Source of the DNA: Nannochloropsis oceanica
Taxonomy: Eukaryota > Sar > Eustigmatophyceae > Eustigmatales > Monodopsidaceae
Assembly: GCA_004519485.1 (NCBI GenBank)
Contig: CP038131.1
Span: forward strand, 393,501 to 457,500
Direction: 5' to 3'
Length of the DNA stretch: 64,000 bases
Positions within the stretch are counted from its first letter, which is position 1. The number at the start of each line of letters is the position of its first letter. This document shows, piece by piece, positions 19,829 through 29,495 of this stretch. Both the position numbers and the translations under genes were made by a program. The notes beneath the pieces are model-generated. The model did not search any database, was not told the DNA's origin, and saw only the letters and a program-made list of their open reading frames with translations.

Positions 19829-22328
19829 TGGGCTTTGCCAATCATGACCTAACATGATCACCCCCACGGCCAGCCATTCCTTCCGACCCGGGGGATCTCA
19901 CTCCTCACGCATTTGGACCACGTTGTCAGATCTCTTGTCACCGCGAAAGAGAACTGAGAAAGAGGGCGAGGAGAGGCATGGCCTTGCGCCCCGGTACCCA
20001 ACGACAGCACTACCGGACAACGCCTGAAGCATTGCAAACGTAGTCAATGGCAGTGCCGGCAGGATCACATGTGCAAGCTCTCAGGGTCTTGCAGGGCTGC
20101 ATGCTCCCTGTAGTGCAATGCTACTGCCACTGCATCACCATACTCACTCGTATCCACGTTTTATCCCAAGCTTACTTGGTGTGCTCATCATTTTCCCCAT
20201 CTACCGACCCCATCTAGACACAGGTGTGTTTACTCGAATCGACTTTAATTCCGTCCAATCATGAAGACTGCCGTCGTATTGGCCACCCTCTTTTGCGGCG
20301 CTCAAGGCTTCTTGGCGCCCAGCTTGCCCACGACGGATGTTGTTGCCCGCAGCAACAGCGGGCGATTGACCACCAAGATGGCTGAGGTGGCGGGCGAGGA
20401 GCCTTTTGTCCCCGACATGGACCGCCGCAAGCTCATGAATAGCATTTTGTTGGGCTCCGTGGGCTTGAACGTTGCCGGTCTGGCCGTCCCTTACATCGCC
20501 TTCTTCGTGCCTCGCACGGGGGGCGGTGCCGGCGGGGGACTGGTCGCCAAAGATGCGCTAGGTGATGACGTGAAGGTGTCGGGCTGGTTGGCCACCCATC
20601 AGGCGGGCGATCGCTCCCTAGTGCAGGGCCTTAAGGGCGACGCCACGTATCTGATCGTGAAGGAGGACAAGACCATTGAGAACTACGGCTTGAACGCCGT
20701 CTGCACGCATTTGGGATGTGTCGTGCCCTGGAACAAGGCCGAGAACAAATTCATGTGCCCGTGCCACGGCTCCCAGTACGACAAGACCGGCAAGGTCGTG
20801 CGTGGCCCCGCCCCGCTCTCCCTGGCCCTCGCCCACGTCAACGAGAATGACGACAAGGTCGTGCTGACGCCCTGGACAGAAACGGATTTCCGAACGAACG
20901 TAGCCCCTTGGTACGTACCGACCGGTGCAGTGATGTATTGTGGTTGGGTGGGCAACTTGTGGCTGTGCCGCTCAGATGCATTCACCTCTTTCCTCTTTCC
21001 TCTCCCCCTCACGACACAGGTGGAAGTAAATCCTCTTGTGGACAACATAAGGGAGCTGCGCATAGAAACTGAGAAGGAAAGCGAGATACAGACACGTATG
21101 GATAGGCAGAGAGGGTGACTTTTATATCATTCTTTGTAAGCGATCTCCTTGGTCTGGAGAGTAGACGGTGGCAAAAAGGAGGACCCCGCCCAGAAGTAAA
21201 GCACCGGGGGAGTAGTTGGATGGTTAGAAAGGAGAGAGTTGATGCCAACCAAGAATGTGTAAATGTGCGTGCATGACTTTGTTTGTCTCTTTCTGTTGTG
21301 TCCGTGCAGTGTCGAATGAAAGTGAGGATGGTGCATCTTGGGGACTCCTTTTGATAAAACCTTGTGATATTGCATGCATGCTCGCACGGGCAGGGGGAAA
21401 GAGGTTGCTTGAAGTTCCCCTAGAACAAACTAAAAAACAAAAAGAAAAATATGAGACTTTATACCATCTCTAAAATTGAGAAAGTGTATTGTTTTTGCAT
21501 CATTGCGTGAATCCACAAAGTGGGTTGTACAGGCCGGTCAGCGGGGTTGGATTCCCCTCCATGTCCCGCCGCCCCCCTCCTTTTTCCTTCGAGACGTGGT
21601 TAGTGACTTGTTTTCTCGCTCTGTAAGGTGACCTCCTTCCAATTCAATTGATGCATGGCCCTTGCTCCACCTCGATTACTCGCCTCTCGTCACATGCGCT
21701 AGGGGACATGAATGAGACCTGGACATGTCAGCCGCGACACGATGTCTCGGGACCTGGGGCTCCCGGACTTGTCATATGTTCCCATCCAACCACTCCAGTG
21801 GGTTGACCCATGCAGTACTCCTCCGTGCCCATCAGTTCAGGCACAGATACGGTAGCTTCCCCTCTACCACTCCGTGTCCCTGGGTCTCCATTGACAAGCA
21901 AACAAACGGGAACGGAGAGATCGAGACATAAGAATTGACCACGTCGGTCCGACAGCTGCTTGCTCCACATGTTTTTGTTCATCAGTTGGTCGGAAGTTGA
22001 AGAAAACAATTGTTCTCCCTCGCTACCCCCGGCTACTTCTACGCTCCTTTTGTTTTGGGATTCACGATGCAATCGCCACTCGCTTCGACGCAACTCACAC
22101 ACCGTGGACAGGATCATGATAAAACGCACGCCGCTGGCAAGCCTTTCCTCGGAGGAGACAACACATAGAGACTATCGGGAAAAGTTGGGGCCTCACCCGT
22201 GGTTACCAAGTGTCGTCTCTAGCCGCGCTCTTTCTACGGCGTCCGAGGTTTCTTGCCGCCTACTATATTTACGGAAGATGTGCACACGGACTCATGACGT
22301 ATCGTATTGTTACGGCATTTGGCTATGT
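19829..22328 (+). repeat. petC tandem unit 1 (2,500 bp)
   Basis: First of four head-to-tail units. Each begins with the same TGGGCTTTGCCAATCATGAC text, about 430 bp before the petC start codon. The unit holds promoter, gene and about 1.3 kb of non-coding downstream DNA. It matches unit 2 at an exact 2,500-bp offset; at least one substitution is visible in the 5' part (CACGCATTTGG here, CACGTATTTGG in unit 2). Confidence 0.95.
20261..21029 (+). CDS. petC: Cytochrome b6f Rieske iron-sulfur protein, copy 1
   Basis: Rieske 2Fe-2S subunit of the thylakoid cytochrome b6f complex, which passes electrons from plastoquinol to cytochrome f. Two exons, 20261-20910 and 21020-21029, give 219 residues. 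The N-terminus has a signal peptide and ASAF-type site ([15 protein letters not shown]), then a transit region, a thylakoid-spanning helix ([20 protein letters not shown], about residues 64-83) with a Gly-rich hinge, and both cluster motifs, [11 protein letters not shown] and CPCHGSQYD. The [11 protein letters not shown] and TPWTETDFR text is the b6f type, not the mitochondrial bc1 type. The last intron starts GTACGT and ends in a pyrimidine tract plus ACACAG. Splicing makes the end PWWK, matching the conserved PWW end of PetC. Unspliced, the frame runs 285 residues into junk. Confidence 0.95.
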
Positions 22329-22760
22329 TGGGCTTTGCCAATCATGACCTAACATGATCACCCCCACGGCCAGCCATTCCTTCCGACCCGGGGGATCTCA
22401 CTCCTCACGTATTTGGACCACGTTGTCAGATCTCTTGTCACCGCGAAAGAGAACTGAGAAAGAGGGCGAGGAGAGGCATGGCCTTGCGCCCCGGTACCCA
22501 ACGACAGCACTACCGGACAACGCCTGAAGCATTGCAAACGTAGTCAATGGCAGTGCCGGCAGGATCACATGTGCAAGCTCTCAGGGTCTTGCAGGGCTGC
22601 ATGCTCCCTGTAGTGCAATGCTACTGCCACTGCATCACCATACTCACTCGTATCCACGTTTTATCCCAAGCTTACTTGGTGTGCTCATCATTTTCCCCAT
22701 CTACCGACCCCATCTAGACACAGGTGTGTTTACTCGAATCGACTTTAATTCCGTCCAATC
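21030..22760. other. Non-coding spacer between petC copies 1 and 2
   Basis: Contains the petC 3' flank, the end of repeat unit 1 at 22328, and the promoter side of copy 2. Open frames of 60-130 residues on both strands recur in every unit only because the whole unit was duplicated; none has recognisable protein content. Confidence 0.5.
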
Positions 22761-24828
22761 ATGAAGACTGCCGTCGTATTGGCCACCCTCTTTTGCGGCG
22801 CTCAAGGCTTCTTGGCGCCCAGCTTGCCCACGACGGATGTTGTTGCCCGCAGCAACAGCGGGCGATTGACCACCAAGATGGCTGAGGTGGCGGGCGAGGA
22901 GCCTTTTGTCCCCGACATGGACCGCCGCAAGCTCATGAATAGCATTTTGTTGGGCTCCGTGGGCTTGAACGTTGCCGGTCTGGCCGTCCCTTACATCGCC
23001 TTCTTCGTGCCTCGCACGGGGGGCGGTGCCGGCGGGGGACTGGTCGCCAAAGATGCGCTAGGTGATGACGTGAAGGTGTCGGGCTGGTTGGCCACCCATC
23101 AGGCGGGCGATCGCTCCCTAGTGCAGGGCCTTAAGGGCGACGCCACGTATCTGATCGTGAAGGAGGACAAGACCATTGAGAACTACGGCTTGAACGCCGT
23201 CTGCACGCATTTGGGATGTGTCGTGCCCTGGAACAAGGCCGAGAACAAATTCATGTGCCCGTGCCACGGCTCCCAGTACGACAAGACCGGCAAGGTCGTG
23301 CGTGGCCCCGCCCCGCTCTCCCTGGCCCTCGCCCACGTCAACGAGAATGACGACAAGGTCGTGCTGACGCCCTGGACAGAAACGGATTTCCGAACGAACG
23401 TAGCCCCTTGGTACGTACCGACCGGTGCAGTGATGTATTGTGGTTGGGTGGGCAACTTGTGGCTGTGCCGCTCAGATGCATTCACCTCTTTCCTCTTTCC
23501 TCTCCCCCTCACGACACAGGTGGAAGTAAATCCTCTTGTGGACAACATAAGGGAGCTGCGCATAGAAACTGAGAAGGAAAGCGAGATACAGACACGTATG
23601 GATAGGCAGAGAGGGTGACTTTTATATCATTCTTTGTAAGCGATCTCCTTGGTCTGGAGAGTAGACGGTGGCAAAAAGGAGGACCCCGCCCAGAAGTAAA
23701 GCACCGGGGGAGTAGTTGGATGGTTAGAAAGGAGAGAGTTGATGCCAACCAAGAATGTGTAAATGTGCGTGCATGACTTTGTTTGTCTCTTTCTGTTGTG
23801 TCCGTGCAGTGTCGAATGAAAGTGAGGATGGTGCATCTTGGGGACTCCTTTTGATAAAACCTTGTGATATTGCATGCATGCTCGCACGGGCAGGGGGAAA
23901 GAGGTTGCTTGAAGTTCCCCTAGAACAAACTAAAAAACAAAAAGAAAAATATGAGACTTTATACCATCTCTAAAATTGAGAAAGTGTATTGTTTTTGCAT
24001 CATTGCGTGAATCCACAAAGTGGGTTGTACAGGCCGGTCAGCGGGGTTGGATTCCCCTCCATGTCCCGCCGCCCCCCTCCTTTTTCCTTCGAGACGTGGT
24101 TAGTGACTTGTTTTCTCGCTCTGTAAGGTGACCTCCTTCCAATTCAATTGATGCATGGCCCTTGCTCCACCTCGATTACTCGCCTCTCGTCACATGCGCT
24201 AGGGGACATGAATGAGACCTGGACATGTCAGCCGCGACACGATGTCTCGGGACCTGGGGCTCCCGGACTTGTCATATGTTCCCATCCAACCACTCCAGTG
24301 GGTTGACCCATGCAGTACTCCTCCGTGCCCATCAGTTCAGGCACAGATACGGTAGCTTCCCCTCTACCACTCCGTGTCCCTGGGTCTCCATTGACAAGCA
24401 AACAAACGGGAACGGAGAGATCGAGACATAAGAATTGACCACGTCGGTCCGACAGCTGCTTGCTCCACATGTTTTTGTTCATCAGTTGGTCGGAAGTTGA
24501 AGAAAACAATTGTTCTCCCTCGCTACCCCCGGCTACTTCTACGCTCCTTTTGTTTTGGGATTCACGATGCAATCGCCACTCGCTTCGACGCAACTCACAC
24601 ACCGTGGACAGGATCATGATAAAACGCACGCCGCTGGCAAGCCTTTCCTCGGAGGAGACAACACATAGAGACTATCGGGAAAAGTTGGGGCCTCACCCGT
24701 GGTTACCAAGTGTCGTCTCTAGCCGCGCTCTTTCTACGGCGTCCGAGGTTTCTTGCCGCCTACTATATTTACGGAAGATGTGCACACGGACTCATGACGT
24801 ATCGTATTGTTACGGCATTTGGCTATGT
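22329..24828 (+). repeat. petC tandem unit 2 (2,500 bp)
   Basis: Second head-to-tail unit, essentially identical to units 1 and 3 by eye across gene and spacer. Confidence 0.95.
22761..23529 (+). CDS. petC: Cytochrome b6f Rieske iron-sulfur protein, copy 2
   Basis: Exons 22761-23410 and 23520-23529. The encoded 219-residue protein is identical to copy 1, with the same plastid signal, membrane helix, CTHLGC and CPCHGS cluster motifs, and spliced PWWK end. The 430 bp upstream and the intron also match copy 1, so regulation should be the same. Confidence 0.95.
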
Positions 24829-25260
24829 TGGGCTTTGCCAATCATGACCTAACATGATCACCCCCACGGCCAGCCATTCCTTCCGACCCGGGGGATCTCA
24901 CTCCTCACGTATTTGGACCACGTTGTCAGATCTCTTGTCACCGCGAAAGAGAACTGAGAAAGAGGGCGAGGAGAGGCATGGCCTTGCGCCCCGGTACCCA
25001 ACGACAGCACTACCGGACAACGCCTGAAGCATTGCAAACGTAGTCAATGGCAGTGCCGGCAGGATCACATGTGCAAGCTCTCAGGGTCTTGCAGGGCTGC
25101 ATGCTCCCTGTAGTGCAATGCTACTGCCACTGCATCACCATACTCACTCGTATCCACGTTTTATCCCAAGCTTACTTGGTGTGCTCATCATTTTCCCCAT
25201 CTACCGACCCCATCTAGACACAGGTGTGTTTACTCGAATCGACTTTAATTCCGTCCAATC
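23530..25260. other. Non-coding spacer between petC copies 2 and 3
   Basis: Same content as the spacer after copy 1. Unit boundary at 24828/24829. Confidence 0.5.
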
Positions 25261-27270
25261 ATGAAGACTGCCGTCGTATTGGCCACCCTCTTTTGCGGCG
25301 CTCAAGGCTTCTTGGCGCCCAGCTTGCCCACGACGGATGTTGTTGCCCGCAGCAACAGCGGGCGATTGACCACCAAGATGGCTGAGGTGGCGGGCGAGGA
25401 GCCTTTTGTCCCCGACATGGACCGCCGCAAGCTCATGAATAGCATTTTGTTGGGCTCCGTGGGCTTGAACGTTGCCGGTCTGGCCGTCCCTTACATCGCC
25501 TTCTTCGTGCCTCGCACGGGGGGCGGTGCCGGCGGGGGACTGGTCGCCAAAGATGCGCTAGGTGATGACGTGAAGGTGTCGGGCTGGTTGGCCACCCATC
25601 AGGCGGGCGATCGCTCCCTAGTGCAGGGCCTTAAGGGCGACGCCACGTATCTGATCGTGAAGGAGGACAAGACCATTGAGAACTACGGCTTGAACGCCGT
25701 CTGCACGCATTTGGGATGTGTCGTGCCCTGGAACAAGGCCGAGAACAAATTCATGTGCCCGTGCCACGGCTCCCAGTACGACAAGACCGGCAAGGTCGTG
25801 CGTGGCCCCGCCCCGCTCTCCCTGGCCCTCGCCCACGTCAACGAGAATGACGACAAGGTCGTGCTGACGCCCTGGACAGAAACGGATTTCCGAACGAACG
25901 TAGCCCCTTGGTACGTACCGACCGGTGCAGTGATGTATTGTGGTTGGGTGGGCAACTTGTGGCTGTGCCGCTCAGATGCATTCACCTCTTTCCTCTTTCC
26001 TCTCCCCCTCACGACACAGGTGGAAGTAAATCCTCTTGTGGACAACGTAAGGGAGCTGCGCATAGAAACTGAGAAGGAAAGCGAGATACAGACACGTATG
26101 GATAGGCAGAGAGGGTGACTTTTATATCATTCTTTGTAAGCGATCTCCTTGGTCTGGAGAGTAGACGGTGGCAAAAAGGAGGACCCCGCCCAGAAGTAAA
26201 GCACCGGGGGAGTAGTTGGATGGTTAGAAAGGAGAGAGTTGATGCCAACCAAGAATGTGTAAATGTGCGTGCATGACTTTGTTTGTCTCTTTCTGTTGTG
26301 TCCGTGCAGTGTCGAATGAAAGTGAGGATGGTGCATCTTGGGGACTCCTTTTGATAAAACCTTGTGATATTGCATGCATGCTCGCACGGGCAGGGGGAAA
26401 GAGGTTGCTTGAAGTTCCCCTAGAACAAACTAAAAAACAAAAAGAAAAATATGAGACTTTATACCATCTCTAAAATTGAGAAAGTGTATTGTTTTTGCAT
26501 CATTGCGTGAATCCACAAAGTGGGTTGTACAGGCCGGTCAGCGGGGTTGGATTCCCCTCCATGTCCCGCCGCCCCCCTCCTTTTTCCTTCGAGACGTGGT
26601 TAGTGACTTGTTTTCTCGCTCTGTAAGGTGACCTCCTTCCAATTCAATTGATGCATGGCCCTTGCTCCACCTCGATTACTCGCCTCTCGTCACATGCGCT
26701 AGGGGACATGAATGAGACCTGGACATGTCAGCCGCGACACGATGTCTCGGGACCTGGGGCTCCCGGACTTGTCATATGTTCCCATCCAACCACTCCAGTG
26801 GGTTGACCCATGCAGTACTCCTCCGTGCCCATCAGTTCAGGCACAGATACGGTAGCTTCCCCTCTACCACTCCGTGTCCCTGGGTCTCCATTGACAAGCA
26901 AACAAACGGGAACGGAGAGATCGAGACATAAGAATTGACCACGTCGGTCCGACAGCTGCTTGCTCCACATGTTTTTGTTCATCAGTTGGTCGGAAGTTGA
27001 AGAAAACAATTGTTCTCCCTCGCTATCCCCAACAACTCACACACCGTGGACAGGATCATGATAAAACGCACGCCGCTGGCAAGCCTTTCCTCGGAGGAGA
27101 CAACACATAGAGACTATCGGGAAAAGTTGGGGCCTCACCCGTGGTTACCAAGTGTCGTCTCTAGCCGCGCTCTTTCTACGGCGTCCGAGGTTTCTTGCCG
27201 CCTACTATATTTACGGAAGATGTGCACACGGACTCATGACGTATCGTATTGTTACGGCATTTGGCTATGT
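24829..27270 (+). repeat. petC tandem unit 3 (about 2,442 bp)
   Basis: Third unit. It lacks about 58 bp near 27026 that units 1 and 2 have (the stretch around GGCTACTTCTACGCTCC), which shortens the spacing to copy 4. One substitution is seen in the non-coding 3' part (ACAACGTAAGG instead of ACAACATAAGG). Confidence 0.93.
25261..26029 (+). CDS. petC: Cytochrome b6f Rieske iron-sulfur protein, copy 3
   Basis: Exons 25261-25910 and 26020-26029. Protein identical to copies 1 and 2 (219 residues, plastid signal, CTHLGC/CPCHGS, PWWK end). The one change noted against copies 1 and 2 in the downstream frame lies after the spliced stop, so it is silent for the protein. Confidence 0.95.
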
Positions 27271-27702
27271 TGGGCTTTGCCAATCATGACCTAACATGAT
27301 CACCCCCACGGCCAGCCATTCCTTCCGACCCGGGGGATCTCACTCCTCACGTATTTGGACCACGTTGTCAGATCTCTGGTCACCGCGAAAGAGAACTGAG
27401 AAAGAGGGCGAGGAGAGGCATGGCCTTGCGCCCCGGTACCCAACGACAGCACTACCGGACAACGCCTGAAGCATTGCAAACGTAGTCAATGGCAGTGCCG
27501 GCAGGATCACATGTGCAAGCTCTCAGGGTCTTGCAGGGCTGCATGCTCCCTGTAGTGCAATGCTACTGCCACTGCATCACCATACTCACTCGTATCCACG
27601 TTTTATCCCAAGCTTACTTGGTGTGCTCATCATTTTCCCCATCTACCGACCCCATCTAGACGCAGGTGTGTTTACTCGAATCGACTTTAATTCCGTCCAA
27701 TC
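26030..27702. other. Non-coding spacer between petC copies 3 and 4
   Basis: As the other spacers but with a deletion of about 58 bp near 27026. No gene recognised. Confidence 0.5.
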
Positions 27703-28850
27703 ATGAAGACTGCCGTCGTATTGGCCACCCTCTTTTGCGGCGCTCAAGGCTTCTTGGCGCCCAGCTTGCCCACGACGGATGTTGTTGCCCGCAGCAACAG
27801 CGGGCGATTGACCACCAAGATGGCTGAGGTGGCGGGCGAGGAGCCTTTTGTCCCCGACATGGACCGCCGCAAGCTCATGAATAGCATTTTGTTGGGCTCC
27901 GTGGGCTTGAGCATTGCCGGTCTGGCCGTCCCTTACCTCTCCTTCTTCGTGCCTCGCACGGGCGGAGGTAGCGCTGGGGGAGCATTAGCCGCCACGGATG
28001 CACTAGGCCGTAATGTGACGTTTCCGGGCTGGTTGGCCACCCATCAGGCGGGCGATCGCTCCTTAGTACACGGCCTCAGCGGCGATCCCACGTACCTGAT
28101 CGTGAAGGAGGACAAGACCATTGAGAAATATGCCGTGAATGCGATCTGCACGCATTTGGGGTGCATCGTGCCCTGGAACAAGGCTCAGAACAAATTCATG
28201 TGCCCGTGCCACGGCTCGCAGTACGACAAGACCGGCAAGGTCGTGCGTGGCCCCGCCCCGCTCTCCCTGGCCCTCGCCCACGTCAACGAGGAGGATAAGA
28301 AGGTTGTCGTGCTGACGCCCTGGACAGAAACGGATTTCCGAACAAACGAGGACCCCTGGTACGTACCGGTGTAGTGGTTTGTTGTGGTGTGGTAGTTTGT
28401 GGTTGGGTGGGCAACTTGTGGCCGTGCCATTTAGGTGTATTCACTTTTTATTTTCCTTTGCCTATCATCCCTTCTTCTTCTCGTCATAGGTGGAAGTAAA
28501 TCCTCTGGTGGGTCATGTAAAGTAGATTCGTATAGGAAAAGAGAAGGAAAGCGAGATGCGGGCACGCAATTGATAGGCAGAGAGGATAACTCCCATTTCA
28601 ATCTTTGAAAACGGCCTCCTCTGTAAAGCACCGGGGGAGGAGTTTGATGGGTAGAAAGGAGAGTAGTGGAACCAACCAAAAATGTGTGGATATGCGTGCA
28701 TGACTTTGTTTCTTTCTCTTTTGTCCGTGCAGTGCCGAATGAAAGTGAGGGTGGTCTGCGTCTTGGGACTCCTTTTGATTAAACCTTGTGATATTGCATG
28801 CACGCTAGCACGGTGAGGGCGAAGGAAGAGGTTGCCTCGCTCCTCGAGAC
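27271..28850 (+). repeat. petC tandem unit 4 (partial, diverged)
   Basis: The upstream 430 bp and the first 200 bp or so of the gene match the other units almost perfectly (visible changes: GATCTCTGGTC for GATCTCTTGTC; TAGACGCAGG for TAGACACAGG). From about 27910 the sequence differs in patches. The 3' flank is recognisable but degraded, and similarity fades near 28850. Confidence 0.9.
27703..28499 (+). CDS. petC: Cytochrome b6f Rieske iron-sulfur protein, diverged copy 4
   Basis: Exons 27703-28358 and 28490-28499 give 221 residues. The plastid signal and first 69 or so residues are identical to copies 1-3. The hinge, the membrane helix end and the loop before the cluster differ ([69 protein letters not shown]). 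Both cluster motifs and the PWWK end after splicing are kept, and the changes look conservative, so it should be functional. Long stretches around [17 protein letters not shown] are again identical at the DNA level, which suggests gene conversion with the other copies. Without splicing the frame stops at PWYVPV, so both forms end near the same place. Confidence 0.93.
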
Positions 28851-29495
28851 TTATCATGAATTTAAATAATTTAAAATTGGGCCTTACACAATCTAAAAGC
28901 TGCGAAAATGATGATTTTGGTTTGTATTAAGCGTTTTGCTCTATTCCGAGCCTGAGAAGTTGAAGAAAGCGCCGGCAATGTTCTTCGTTACCCGCGACTG
29001 CTCTTCTCCTTTTATAGTGACGCAGCTAATGGTAGGCCACCTATGGGTCATCAATGCCTTGATACGTTTTAATTCATGCATGACGCCCGAGCTACCATTA
29101 TGTATCTTTTATCTGCCCTTATCTATCGAAATAAGTGATTTGGACCGTATAAATCGCTGTAAACGAGAAGATGGAAGGGAAAGGAAAGGGGCGACAAGGA
29201 AGGCCCAAATGCGTGTTCAATACCCTAAATTCGATTTCCGCAAGGGGACGTCTTAGTTCCTGTTCGAACCCCCCCAAGAATGATTTTGTGATGATGAACT
29301 GACTGAGATGACAAAACAGCTGCGAGTAACGTGACAAAGATAAGGAAAAGTAAGGAGTAAGACTACAGTGCGCACTCGCCTGGAAACTCTTGATGTTGTG
29401 AGTTATCTTGCTTTATGCATCTGAGTCATGCGGGACAGCAAAATCAGAGCATTCCGCTTCACCCCACACCCGAATGCAACTAACTTGTATCTTTA
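28500..29495. other. Right flank of petC array, no gene seen
   Basis: The first 350 bp are the decayed tail of repeat unit 4. The rest is AT-richer unique DNA. Open frames such as 28936-29256 have no recognisable product. Confidence 0.4.

Noticed and set aside
20261-21118. 285-residue petC reading frames (also 22761-23618 and 25261-26118)
   Set aside because: They read through an intron; splicing gives the conserved PWWK end at 219 residues.
21725-22352. Recurring open frames of 68, 133 and 130 residues in each petC spacer
   Set aside because: Their conservation is explained by duplication of the whole unit, and no protein family is recognisable on either strand.
19829-28850. Regularly spaced repeats considered as a CRISPR-like array
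   Set aside because: Units are 2.5-kb gene-containing tandem duplications in a eukaryotic genome.
29240-29290. TTCGAACCCCC motif resembling a tRNA T-arm
   Set aside because: No matching acceptor, D-arm or anticodon stem could be found around it.
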